From NCBI RefSeq assembly GCF_037893015.1, contig NC_133661.1:245841503-245905502 (forward strand): 64,000 nucleotides of DNA. Direction: 5' to 3'. Positions 24,313 to 36,309 of the stretch are shown here, one piece after another. The notes under the pieces are model-generated. The model made no database searches and had not been told where the DNA came from. It worked only from the letters and a program-made list of their open reading frames with translations. The DNA is from Macrotis lagotis. Lineage: Eukaryota > Chordata > Mammalia > Peramelemorphia > Peramelidae. The position numbers were made by a program, and so were the translations under genes. The first letter of the stretch is position 1. Every line of letters begins with the position of its first letter.

Positions 24313-24454
24313 TTTTTTAAAAAAAAATTATTTTTTTAAGGCAATGGGGTTAAGTGACTTCAAGGTCAAATAGCTAAGTAATTATTAAGTGTCTGAGATG
24401 GGGTTTGAACTCAGGGCCAGTGCTCTATCCTCTGCACCACCTAGCTTCCCCCTA
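24313..24454 (-). mobile_element. tRNA-headed SINE, internally deleted
   Basis: T-rich tail, 'aaggcaatggggttaagtga', missing part of the cttgccc segment and of the head; ends 'cacctagcttcccc'. Confidence 0.88.
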
Positions 24455-24699
24455 AAGTACTAATACTCTGAGGGAAGCAATAAATAAAAGGGAGTTCAGT
24501 TTCAGGTTAGATGGAAAGACCCAGAAATCCTAAGTGTGTACTAATAGGGCAAACTATGACAGAGTTGTGTGACTACAGGGAATAGAGGCAGGGCAGATAA
24601 TAAAACCTGGTGGTCATATCTAGTCTCATAGGAAGGATTGTAAAGAGGTAAGTAAGCAGCCTGTGGAAAGAGGGGAGGCACTCTCAATGACAGAAATAA

Positions 24700-25230
24700 T
24701 TAGAATTTTTTGCCAATAAAACTGATAAGGATATGGATAGGATCTGGATCTGAATGTTTATAAAAATGTAAAATTCTTAGCTTAATAAGACAAGAAATAG
24801 AGAATTTTAAAAAAGTCAATTACAGAAAAAGAAATTGAGCAAACCATAAATGAACTCCCAAAGAAAGGGTGGGGGAATGAGTGATAATAACACTAGGACC
24901 AAATGGATTTACAAGTAACATTCAAAGAAATATTCCAACATTCTATAAACTCTTTGCAAAAAGAGACCAAAAAAGAAATTCTATCAATTTCTTTTCCTGT
25001 AACACAATTGTTTACACCTAAATTAAACAGAAACAAAGAAGAAAAAGAAAACTATAAACCAATATCTCTAATTAATGTTGGTGAAGAGACATCATACTAC
25101 CAACATATTAAAAGATTATAAGCTACAAGTAGGTTGGATTTATATTAAAATGTAGAGTTTCTTCAATGTTATAAAATAAAAATATTAATGACAAAATAAT
25201 AAAAATAGGCACATTATAGCCATAGTCAGA
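24700..25230 (+). pseudogene. L1 ORF2 fragment (start of reverse-transcriptase region), decayed
   Basis: Translation near 24,903-25,078 gives FKEIFQHSINSLQKETKK and ENYKPISLINV, typical of the region before RT motif 1 in L1 ORF2. Surrounding frames are interrupted. Confidence 0.65.
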
Positions 25231-25254
25231 AAATATTTTTCACAAAATATATTG

Positions 25255-26318
25255 CCATTTACATTAAAAAATTTTTCCAATTGACATTGTATTTTTCTAA
25301 TTACATGTTATGGAAACTTTTCAACCTTCATCCACATGCATATGCACATTTTTAAGTTATGTAATTTCCTTCCATCCTCCCTTCCCTTCAGTGGTGAACA
25401 GTCAGGTGAACATTGTGCATATACATTTGTCTTTAACATGTTTACAGATTAGTCATTTCCTGCAAGAGGAATTAGGATTAAGGGAAAACAAAGAAAATCA
25501 TGAGATAGCAAAGAAATATATTCTGTAGGGATTTTGGGGGGTTTTGTTTTGTTTTGCTTTTCTTCCTCTGGATGGGGATAGCATTGTCCATAACCAGTCT
25601 CCTAGGGTTGTCCTAGCTCTCTGAACTACTGAGAGAAGTTGCATCCATCAAGATTGATAAACTCACAATGTTGAAAATAATCTTTTTCTTGCTTCTGCTC
25701 TCTTCACTCAGCATCAGTTCCTGTAATTCATTCCATGCTTCTCTAGAATCTGAACATTCAATACAATACAATAGTATTCCATAACATTTATAACCATAAC
25801 TTGTTCAGCCATTCCGCAATTGATGGACATCCCCTCAATTTCCAATTGTTTGCAATTACAAAAAAAAGAGCTGCTATGAATATTTTAGAATGTGTCCAAA
25901 TTTCGTAATTTTTAAATGATTTTTTTCCTGGATATAGGTCTAGTATTGGAATTGCTGGGTCAATGAATATGATCAGTTTTATTGCTCTTTGGACATAATT
26001 CCATATTACTCTCCAGAATGGTTGGATCAGTTCACAACTCTACCACCAGTACATTAATGCCCTAATGTTCCCTTTCCAATATTGATCATTTCCCCTTTTT
26101 TGTCATTTTAGCCAATTTAATAGGTATGAGGTGATACTTTAGAGTTATTTTAATTTGCATTTCTCTAATCTGTAATGATATGGTGAATTTTTTCCGATGA
26201 CCATATTTAGCTTTGATTTCTTCATTTGAAAACTATCTGTTCATATCCTTTGACCATTTAATAAATTGGAGAATGACTTGTATCCCTATAAATTTGATGT
26301 AGTTCTCTATGTATTTTA
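25255..26318 (-). mobile_element. Old L1 3' part (host of the younger L1), first segment
   Basis: 3' UTR and ORF2 end ('cttgttcagccattccgcaa', 'tccagaatggttggatcagt'); continues in register at 32,288 after the insertion. Confidence 0.8.
26305..26318. repeat. L1 target-site duplication, left
   Basis: ctctatgtatttta, identical to 32,288-32,301. Confidence 0.9.
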
Positions 26319-26689
26319 TTTTATTTTTTAATTTATATTTATTAAAGATATTATTTGTTTTACATTTTTCCCCCAATCTTGCTTCCCTCCCCCCTCCCCC
26401 CCCACAGAAAGCACTCTGTCAGGCTTTACTTTGTTTCCATGTTGTACCTTGTTCCAAATTGGGTGTGATGAGAGAGAAATCATATCCTTAAAGAGAAGAG
26501 AAGTCTAAGAGGTAACAAGATCAGACAATAAGCTATCTGGTTTTTTTTCTAAATTAAAGGGAATAGTCCTTGCACTTTGTTCAAACTCCACAGCTCCTTA
26601 TCTGGATACAGATGGTACTCTCCTGTGCAGACAGCCCAAAATTGTTCTTGATTGTTGCATCGATGGAATGAGCAAGTCCTTCAAGGTTG

Positions 26690-29600
26690 AACATCACTCC
26701 CATGTTGCTGTTAGGGTGTATAGTGTTTTTCTGGTTCTGTTCATCTCACTCAGCATCAGTTCATGCAAATCCCTCCAGGTTTCCCTGAAATCCTGTCCCT
26801 CCTGGTTTCTAATAGAATAATAGTGTTCCATGACATACATATACCACAGTTTGCTAAGCCATTCCCCAATTGAAGGACATTTACTGCATTTCCAATTCTT
26901 TGCCACCACAAACAGGGCTGCTATAAATATTTTTGTACAAGTAATGTTTTTACACTTTTCCCTCATCTCTTCAGGATATAGACCCAATAGTGGTATTGCT
27001 GGGTCAAAGGGTATGCATATTTTTGTTGCCCATGCAAAAACTGCAAAAGCTTTTTAATTTAATGTAATTGAAATCATCTAATTGGTTTTTGGTGATGTTC
27101 TGCAACTCTTCCTTAGTCATAAACTGTTCCCCTTTCCATAGATCTGACAGGTAGACTAGTCCTTGATCTTCTAATTTGCTTATAGTATTTTTTTTTATGT
27201 CTATGTCCTGTAAACATTTGGATCTTATCTTGGTAAAGGGTGTGAGGTGTTGGTCTAATCTAAGTTTCTTCCATACTAACTTCCAATTTTCCCAGAAATT
27301 TTTATCAAAGAGGGAGTTTTTATCCCAATGGTCAGACTCTTTGGGTTTATCAAACAGCAGATTACTATAATCATCTCCTGCTTTTACACCTAGTCTATTC
27401 CACTGGTCCACCACTCTATTTCTTAGCCAATACCAAACAGTTTTCATGACTGATGCTTTATAATATAATTTTAGATCAGGTAGGGCTAAGCCACCTTCTT
27501 TTGCACTTTTTTTCATTAAGCTCCTGGCAATTCTTGACTTTTTATTTCTCCATATGAATTTACTTACAATTTTTTCTAACTCATTAAAGTAATTTTTTGG
27601 AATTTTGATTGGTAGGGCACTAAACAGTTAATTTAGTTTTGGTAGAATTGTCATTTTTATTATATTAGCTCTACCTATCCATGAGCAGTTGATATTTGCC
27701 CAGTTATTTAAATCTAATTTAATTTGTGTGAGAAGTGTTTTATAATTGTTTTCAAAAAGATTCTGAGTCTGTCTTGGCAAATAGACTCCCAAATATTTTA
27801 TATTGTCTGAGGTTACTTTGAATGGGATTTCTCTTTCTAGCTCTTCCTGCTGTTTCTAGCTAGACATATATAGAAAAGTTGAGGATTTATGAGGGTTTAT
27901 TTTATAACCTGCAACTTTGCTAAAACTGCTAATTGTTTCCAGTAGTTTTTTTGATGATTTCTTGGGATTTTCTAGGTAGAGCATCATGTCATCTGCAAAG
28001 AGTGAGAGTTTTGTCTCTTCCTTCCCAATTCTAATTCCTTTCATTTCTTTTTCTTCTCTAATTGCTGATGCTAAAATTTCTAATACAATATTGAATAGTA
28101 GTGGTGACAATGGGCACCCTTGTTTCACCCCTGATCTTATTGGGAATGCCTTTAGCCTCTCCCCATTGAGTATAATGCTTGTTGATGGTTTCAGATAGAT
28201 ACTGCTAATTATTTTAAGGAACAGTCCATTTATTCCTACACTCTCTAGTGTTTCTAATAGGAATGGATGCTGTATTTTGTCAAAAGGTTTTTCAGCATCT
28301 ATTGATATGATCATATGATTTCTTATAGGTTTGTTGTTGATATAATTAAGTATCCTAACAGTTTTTGAAATATTGAACCAACCCTGCATTCTTGGAATAA
28401 ATCCTACTTCATCATAATGTATTATCCTAGTGATGACTTGTTGTAGTCATTTTGCTAAGATTTTATTTAGGATTTTTGCATCTATATTCATCAGGGAGAT
28501 AGGTCTATAATTGTCTTTCTCTGTTTTAACTCTTCCTGGTTTAGGTAACAGTACCATATTGGTTTCATAGAAAGAGTTAGGCAGAGTTCCATCTTTCCCT
28601 ATTTTCCCAAAGAGTTTATATAGGATTGGAACCAATTGTTTCTTAAATGTTTGGTAGAATTCACTTGTGAATCCATCAGGCCCTGGAGATTTTTTTTTAG
28701 GTAGTTCAGTAATGGCTTGTTGAATTTCTTTTTTCTGAGATAGGGTTGTTTAGGTATTTAATCTCTTCTTCATTTAACCTGGGCAACTTATATTTTTGTA
28801 AATATTCATCCATTTCACTTAGATTATCATATTTATTGGCATAGAGTTGGGCAAAATAATTTTGAATTATTACTTTAATTTCCTCCTCATTGGTGGTGAG
28901 TTCACCTTTTTCATTTATGATACTAGCTATTTGGTTTTCTTCTTTCTTTTTTTTTAATCAAATTGACCAGAGGTTTATCAATTTTATTGGTTTTTTCATA
29001 ATACCAACTTTTGGTTTTATTTATTAATTCAATAGTTTTTTTGCTTTCAATTTTATTAATTTCTCCTTTAATTTTTAGAATTTCTCTTTTGGTACTTGAG
29101 GATTTTTGATTTGTTCTTTCTCTAATTTTTTTAGTTGCATGTTTAGTTCATTGATTTCCTCTTTCTCCAATTTATTCATATAAGCATTTAGAGCTATAAT
29201 ATATCCCCTGAGAGTTGCTTTGAATGAATCCCATAGGTTTTGGTATGTTGTTTCATTATTATCTTTATCTATGATAAAATGGTCAAGTCTTTCTATAATT
29301 TTTTTTTTGGTCCACTCATTTTTTAAAATGAGGTTATTCAGTTTCCAATTTGTTCTGGGTCTATATCTCCTTGGCCCAGTATTGCACATAACTTTTATTG
29401 CATTGTGATCTGAGAAAGATGTATTCACTATTTCTGCCTTTCTGCAGTTGATCATTAGGTTTTTATGTCCTAGTACATGGTCAATTTTTGTATAAGTTCC
29501 ATGTACTGCAGAGAAAAAGGTATATTCCTTTCTATCCCCATTCAGTTTCCTCCATAAATCAACCATATCTAATTTTTCTAACAATTTATTTACCTCCCTA

Positions 29601-30070
29601 ATTTCTTTCTTGTTTGTTTTATGATTTGATTTATCTAGATCTGATGGCAGGAGGTTGAGGTCTCCCACTAGTAGAGTTTTGTTATCTATGTCTTCCTGTA
29701 ATTCTTTCAGCTTTTCCTCTAAGAATTTGTATGCTGTCCCACTGTGTGCATATATATTCAATATTGAAATGACTGTATTGTCTTAAGTACCTTTTAGGAG
29801 GATATAGTTTCCTTCCTTATCTCTTTTAATGCTATTTATTTTTGCTGCTGCTTTGTCTGAGATAAGGATTGCTACCCCCTGCTTTTTTTTACTTCAGCTG
29901 AAACAAAATATATTTTGCTCCAACCTTTGACCTTTACTCTATATGTATCTCTCTGCTTCAAATGAGTTTCTTGTAAGCAGCATATTGTAGGATTCTTGTT
30001 TTTAATCCACTCTGCTATTTGCTTATGTTTTAAGGGAGAGTTCATCCCATTCACATTTAATGTTATGATT
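26690..30070 (-). pseudogene. L1 ORF2 (endonuclease-reverse transcriptase), inactivated
   Basis: Order on the minus strand: endonuclease N-terminus near 30,054-29,872 (NKNPTICCLQETHLKQRD), endonuclease core 29,761-29,075 (GDLNLLPSD, SFSDHNAIKV), thumb/RT entry 28,635-28,447 ([17 protein letters not shown]), RT core 28,389-27,856 ([15 protein letters not shown] and the catalytic FADDMMLYL), then the C-terminal region 27,516-26,694. The catalytic motifs remain readable, but frameshifts, stops and a roughly 0.4-kb deletion at about 27,031 separate them. Confidence 0.9.
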
Positions 30071-30599
30071 ATTAATTCTTTATTGCCTTCTGTGCTATCT
30101 TCCCTCTGTTTGTATTTCCCCCCTTCCCCCCCTTTTATCCATATTCCCCAGTCTTTTGTTTCTCAAAACCATCCCCTTCAGTGTGTTTGCCCTCCTAATC
30201 ACATCCTCCCCTTTCTTTCCCCTTTCCCTTTTTCCCTTTTCCCTTCCCTTCCTTTTGTTATTTAGATCATTCTTTCTAAGTCATAGAAAATTCTGAGTGT
30301 CTGACCCTTCTAGTTCTGTATATTCTATCGAATAGAGTCTAAATTCCTGAGAGTTATTAGAGTCTTTCTCCCAAATGGGGTTAAAGCCAGTTACATCCCA
30401 TTAGATAGTAGTCTCATGGATAGGTCATGAAAGTCCATCATTCCTGGCAAGGTGTATTCTCTCTGTTAGAGTTACATTGCATTTTTTTCTTTTACCACCC
30501 CCCCACTCCTTTTTTTTTACCTTTTCATGTGTCTCTTGAACCTCCTGTTTGATGTCCAAATTTTCTGTTTAGCTCTGGTCTTTTCATCAGAAATTTTTG

Positions 30600-31552
30600 G
30601 AATTCTTCCATTTCGTTAAATGTCCATCTTTTGCCCTGGAAGAAAAGGCTCAGCTTTGCAGGAAAGTAGATTCTTGATTACATTCCAAGCTCCTGTGCTC
30701 TTTGAAATATCTCATTCCAGGCCCTTCGATCCCTTAATGTTGATGCAGCCAGGTCCTCCGTGATCCTTGATATTTAAATTGTTTCTTTCTGGCTGCTTGC
30801 AGTATTTTCTCTTTTATCTGATAGTTCTGCAGTTTGGCCACAACATTCCTTGGTGTTTTCCTTTTTGGGATTTTTTTTTCTGGTGGGGTTCAATGTACTC
30901 TTTCAATAACTACTTTGCCCTCTGATTCCATGATATCAGGGCAGTTTTCTGTCACTAGATCCTGTAATATTAAGTCCAGGCTTTTTTTCTCTTCAATGTT
31001 TTCAGGAAGTCCTATAATTTTCAGGTTGCCCCTCCTTGATCTATTCTCAAGGTCAGTGTTTTGTTGATGAGGTATTTTACATTTGATTCTATTTTTTCTA
31101 TTTTTTGATTTTGTTTAAGTGACTCTTGCTGTCTCATGGAGTCATTAGTTTCTGTAGACTCCATTCTTTTTGGGGGGGAGGAGTTTTCTTCATTAACCTT
31201 TTACAACTCCTTTTCCAATTGGTCAATTCTACTTTTGAAAGAGCTTTCCATTTGACCAATTGAGGTTTTGAGAAAATTAATTTCTTTTTGCATTTGCTCA
31301 TTTGAGGATCTGAGAGATTTATTCTCCTTTTGTGTTTGTCCGATTGTACTTTCTAAGGTTTTGTTTTCTTGTTGTAAGGTATTAATTGTCTCTCCCAAAT
31401 TTTTAAGCTCCTACCTTATTTCTTCAAGGAAGTCTTTCTGTGCTGGAGACCAGATTGTATTCTCCTCAGAGGTTCCAGGTGTCTCTGAGTTGGGGTCTTT
31501 CCCTTCCAGGAATTTTTCTATGGATCCACCTTTCCCCTGACCCTTCTTCTGC
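30600..31552 (-). pseudogene. L1 ORF1, inactivated
   Basis: N-terminal KKGQGKGGSIEKFLEG, then coiled-coil heptads (TINTLQQENKTLESTIGQ, EINFLKTSIGQMESSF) ending at a stop near 31,201; RRM and C-terminal text follow in other frames to about 30,600. The expected start codon is not visible, and an in-frame stop precedes the coiled coil. Confidence 0.75.
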
Positions 31553-32287
31553 TAAGACCTTGAGTGGGGGGGGGCGCTGGTTCACCTGGGCTTGAGATCG
31601 CTGAAGGCTTTACTGGGTGCAGTTTCTCTGGCTGGCCAGTAGGAGGTGCTGGTTGCCCTCTCTAGAGTGTCTGTGACCTTGGTTGAGAGGCATTCTCCCT
31701 TTGCACCAAGGCAGGAGTTGGAACTATTGAATTGTTTTGCCTTCAATCAATGGTGGGCTTTACCCTGGCCTGAGGTCATTCCTCAGCTGGGCTGGTTCTT
31801 TTACTCACACACCTGGGCCTGAGGCAGAAATAGTTTGCAATTGTTTATTTTGGAGGAGGCATTGACCTAAGGAGCCCAGCGATGGTGTTTGCAGCTCTCC
31901 TGCACCAGACCTCTCCCCGCAGCCCCTTCCCCAAGCTCCAAGGGGACAGCACCAACAGCAGAGCCTCTGCTTCCCTGCGGACCCAAGCCCCTTTCATCCA
32001 GCCCCACCGCTGATCCAGCAGGTCCCACTCTCCAGCCCTCAGACTCCTGGTTCCAATTCGGCTGTTACTCTGGCTGATCCGGGTCTGATACTCACCCACC
32101 CGAATTCTACCAAAGCTGCAGCAGGAGACAAATCCTGAGGTAGATGCTCTTTCTCGTGGCTTTTCTCTCTGGGTTCTGTGAGTCAGACTTCCTCTAAGAG
32201 GTTTGTTTCACGTAATAGATGGGGAAGAGATCAGGAGACTCTAGAACTGTGCCTGTCTTCTCTCCACCATCTTGGCCGAAAGTCCTC
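31553..32287 (-). promoter_or_regulatory. L1 5' UTR / internal promoter region
   Basis: GC-richer 0.73-kb block between ORF1 and the 5' terminus. In L1 this region carries the internal Pol II promoter; activity here is unknown. Confidence 0.6.
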
Positions 32288-32820
32288 CTCTATGTATTTT
32301 AGAAATGAGAACTTTATCAGAACTTCTAACTGAAAATTGTATAGCACTTTTCTGTTTTCCTTCTAATTTTGGCAACATTGGTTTTTATTAATGAAGAACT
32401 TATTAAATATAGTCAAAATGATCAATTTTGCAATTTATAATGTATTCATTTTCTTGCTTGGTCAAAAATTTCTCCCCTTCCATAAATGACAGATGGAGTA
32501 TTTCTTTGTCTGTTAAATTGTTCTATGGTGTTCCACTTTATGTCTAAATCCTATCCCCATTTTGATCCTATTTTTGTATAGGGTGTGAGATGCAGGTCTA
32601 TGCTTAGTTTTTGCCAGACTATTTTCCAGTTTTCCCAACAATTTTTTGTCAAATAGTGAGTTCTAATCCCAGAAGCTAATGTCTTAGGGTTTGTCAAATA
32701 GTAATTTACTGTAGTCTTTTACTACTGTTTCTTTGAACCCATCCTAATCCACTGATCCAGTACTCTATTTCTTAACCAGTACCAGACTTAACATTGTAAG
32801 TAATATCCTTCGACAGCTAA
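32288..32820 (-). mobile_element. Old L1, second segment after the younger insertion
   Basis: Begins with the duplicated ctctatgtatttta and continues the ORF2 text ('tctatggtgttccactttat', 'ttttgtatagggtgtgagat', 'ccagtactctatttcttaac'). Confidence 0.8.
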
Positions 32821-33059
32821 GGGCTTGCATGAAATGTAATATAGAAATATATAAGTTTTTGTATAAGATCATGGATAAAGCAAATATTACCATTATTATC
32901 AATCTTATTTGATACAATGCTAGGTGAGTTAACTTTATAAAACAACAAAAAGTGAGGGAATAAGTATAGGTAAAAGGGAAGCAAAATTGTAATTTTTTCC
33001 CTTATATGATCCACATAGAACTCTTGAGAATTAATGAAAAATTTAGTAAACTCACATAA
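32821..33059. other. Unassigned, A-rich
   Basis: Possibly decayed L1 ORF2 on the + strand; not certain. Confidence 0.3.
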
Positions 33060-33459
33060 ATAATGAAATTTTTTGGATATTACTGACAGAATCAAGAAAG
33101 TAATAATAAAAGGGAAACTACATAAACTACAAAAGAACTACATAATATACAAAATATTTAAGTGTCTACCTACTAAGATAATTAGAGGATATACACACAC
33201 ACACACATATATATATATAAATAAAATACTCTTAATGGAAACAAAGATAGTTCTAAGTAATTAGAAAGAATCTGCTCATGATTGCCTGCTAAAATAATAA
33301 AATGACAATAGAACCAAAATTAATTCACAGATTCAGTGTTATACTAATCAAATTATTAAAAACTTAAATTTAAAGAACTAGAAAAAATAAAATTCACCTA
33401 CAGGAATAAAAATGGGAATAAGTTCAGAAAAATAATAACAACAAGTATGAAATTGTTTC

Positions 33460-33609
33460 TTTTTTAAGTTATTTTTGCAACACACTGGGGTAAAATGACT
33501 TGCCCAAGGTCACATAGCTAGGTAATTATTAAATGTCAGAAGCCACATTTGCACTCAGGTCCTCCTGACTCCAGGGCCACTTCTATCTACTGTGCCACCT
33601 AGCTGCCCC
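33460..33609 (-). mobile_element. tRNA-headed SINE
   Basis: Diverged copy ending 'gtgccacctagctgcccc'. Confidence 0.9.
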
Positions 33610-34410
33610 AACAACAGAAATGAAAAAATGAAAAAAAGTTATGTCTATGAAAAAAGTTAATCTAGTAGTTGTTCTTTATCTTAAAATATACAGTCTTAAT
33701 CTTGCTCTCAAAAATAGTAATCATTCAAACTATTTTTTACTGGTTAAGCAATGGAAAAGTTGATTAGACAGACTATGTATATAAGATTCAGAAAGAAAAG
33801 ATCATAGTAATAAAGTGGTTTTGCAAACCCCCAAGTTAAGTATATAACAAAAACTGCTGGGAAAACAGAAACACAATCAAGCAGAATCTTACATCATACA
33901 CCAAGACAAATTTCAATGAATAACTGACTAAATTAAAAAAAATTGCACCATAAATAATCCAGGAAGATACCTTGCAATTGTGGATAAAGAAATATCTGAA
34001 ATATCATTTTATTATATTGGCACTCAATCATAAGCAGGTTCTTTCCAATTATTTAAGGGGTAAGAGGATCATGGGAGGTGAAAGGTAATTTAGATTATCC
34101 AGAATTTAAAAGCTTTTCCCAATAACTGAATCAATGGAGTTAAAAGTAGAAGAGAAAAATTGGGGAAGGGAGATATCCATAAAGCAAATTCTCTCTTCTG
34201 GTATACAAGAAATATAAAACACTGATTCAAATAAATAAGAAGAAACATTCCTAGTAGATAATGATCAAAAGATATGAATATTCAGCTCTCAAGGGAAGAA
34301 AGCCAAGCAGTCAACGAATTGGAAAAGTGTTATAAATCATTAATAAAACATACAAATTAAAACAACTTTGAGTACTGCCTCACACATCATATTAGCAAAG
34401 CTGCCCCCCC

Positions 34411-34462
34411 AAAAGTATAAGGAATATACTTATACTTTTCAGTATAAAAGTATACTGAAAAG
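34411..34462. repeat. Two adjacent perfect hairpins
   Basis: AAAAGTATAA (34,411-34,420) pairs with TTATACTTTT (34,430-34,439), and CTTTTCAGTATA (34,435-34,446) pairs with TATACTGAAAAG (34,451-34,462). Confidence 0.85.
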
Positions 34463-34995
34463 ACACTGGTAGAGCATTATAGAAAGCAACTCAGAACTAT
34501 ACTCCAAATGTCACTTCTTGTGCTTACCTATGAATCCAGATATACTTGTCTCAAGTATTTAAAAGAAAAAAAAGAGGGACAAAAAATCCACATATAGAAA
34601 AATATCCATAGTATTAAAGAACTTGAAAAGAGTGGTGCTTATCAATGAGGGGATGTTTCAACAAATGTACAGGAATATAATAGAATATATTCTATAATAC
34701 ATTATGAAAAAGAGATTCAGAAAAACTTAGGAGGACATGTATAAACTGCTACAGAATGAAAAAGAACCAAGAAAATAATGTATACAATCACTATAACATT
34801 ATAAAGAAAATAATTGTAAAAGACTTAAGAATTCTCTTAAATGCCTTCTAAAACTCTAGAAGTCTGAAGATGAAGCATGGATGTAACTCATTTTTCAGAC
34901 ATGGTTAGTATATGAATGTATTTTGCTTAACTATGCTTGGTTCTAAAAGGAAGGAGTTAGAACATAATATAAAAATGGGGAGACTTAAATTTTTT

Positions 34996-35329
34996 TAATT
35001 TATGTTAGAGATTAGGAGGAATGTCAAAGAAGAACAAAGAAACAACATCTTTGAAACAAATATGATGAATTTATAATTTAAAAAAACGAGTTGTATGTCA
35101 TAAGAGATGATCAATTTCATGTATACTGTATAGAAATATTTGTTTGATGGGTTTTGTCAAGTTCAGAATAACAAAGAAAATAACCACTTAAAAACAAAAA
35201 GATAGAAATGATCAGAAAAAGTGGGCCAGTAACTCAGTGAGAGTAAAACAAAACATTTGAACAGTCAAGTGATCTCCCTCTACAGTTCTTAATGTTCTAT
35301 TCCTCAAATTATTAGTTATAATATCAATA
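34996..35329. other. Unassigned AT-rich sequence
   Basis: May be the tail of the old L1; no feature defined. Confidence 0.3.
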
Positions 35330-35545
35330 TTTAAAATTTGCAAAGTCCTTTATAACTATCATTTCATTTGATTCTCACAAATGAAGTGACATAGGCATTA
35401 TTATTCCTGTTTTATAGATGAGGAAACTGAGGATCAGAGAGGTTAAGTGACTTCTCTCTAGTCATAAACAATCTATCTGGTTTCAAATTAGGACATTCTA
35501 ACTATGGCTTCCATTAACTTTCCACCACATCACACTGACTCTCCA
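35330..35545 (-). mobile_element. MIR SINE
   Basis: Clear MIR reverse text: 'attattcctgttttatagat', 'gaggaaactgaggatcagag', 'aggttaagtgacttctctct'. Confidence 0.8.
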
Positions 35546-35840
35546 ACTTGAATTTCTTTATCTGTGTAAATGTTGAGGGTAGTAACTACCAAATAATTTG
35601 AACATAGTAAAACTTAATTGAAGGGAAAAGACAGAATGAGGGCTCTATGACATTGCCCAGATCCTTTGTGTGGGACTTATGGAAGGACATAGACAAGAAT
35701 TTCATAGGCTAGGAAGGTGTGGATAGGTTCTGATCTTTAGTATTGGTGTAAATAAGCACCCTGAATTCCTTCAAGTATTGATATCTATCCTTTTCTCCAT
35801 AACATATAAGGCACATCAGTGTTTAGTATTTGTTGTATTG

Positions 35841-35967
35841 GGGGCGGCTAGGTGGCGCAGTGGATAGAGCACTGGCCCTGGATTCAGGTGTACCTGAGTT
35901 CAAATCCAGCCTCAGACACTTAATAATTGCCTGTGTGGCCTTGGGCAAGCCACTTAACCCCATTGCC

Positions 35968-36005
<38 letters not shown>
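35841..36005 (+). mobile_element. tRNA-headed SINE with (AT)n tail
   Basis: Tail replaced by about 15 AT units. Target duplication atttgttgtattg (35,828-35,840) / atttgttgaattg (36,006-36,018). 35,546-35,827 and 36,019-36,309 unassigned. Confidence 0.95.
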
Positions 36006-36009
<4 letters not shown>

Positions 36010-36309
36010 GTTGAATTGAATTGATGAAGCTTCATGCTTTGACCATGTGTCTTGAGAGGTAGCTCTGTACTTAAATCATCCTAAACAGATGGTTATCAAT
36101 CTTATTTTTAAAACTCCTCAGGGAAAATTTCCCAGGCTCTTATTTTTGTTGTTCTAATATTTCATCATGCTTTTAGTTATGAAATCCAAATCCCATTGCT
36201 GCAATTTAGGCTTATTTCCTTTTATTCTGATCACTGTGAAGCAAAAGGAAAATGGGTCTTACCTCTGAGTGCTTCCTATCTAAGAAGAGATAGAGTGCAG
36301 ACATTTCAT

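Larger units (their letters stand above)
23930..24690 (+). mobile_element. Family R, copy 2, split by L1 and SINE
   Basis: 'tgcttactaagttccaagcac' and 'actcaggacagtcccttctt' match R; it resumes at 24,453 after two insertions. Confidence 0.55.
26319..32287 (-). mobile_element. Near-full-length younger L1 with target-site duplication
   Basis: Runs from poly-T end (26,319) through 3' UTR, ORF2, inter-ORF region, ORF1 and a GC-rich 5' UTR to the 5' end, which on the minus strand reads ggccaagatggtggagagaa, a canonical L1 start. About 5.97 kb between perfect 14-bp duplications. ORF2 has an internal deletion near 27,031. Both ORFs are broken, so it is not competent. Confidence 0.92.
33060..34995 (+). 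mobile_element. Very old L1 ORF2 3' region and 3' UTR, split by a SINE
   Basis: Scattered matches in correct order: 'cagattcagtgttatactaa', 'actgctgggaaaacag', 'acatcatacaccaagacaaa', 'aaattaaaacaactttgagt', 'gaatgaaaaagaaccaagaa'. (AC)n/(AT)n at 33,192-33,220. Heavily mutated. Confidence 0.55.

Noticed and set aside
35841-35935. tRNA-like sequences with A and B boxes
   Set aside because: These are SINE heads, repeated many times in the window, not tRNA genes.
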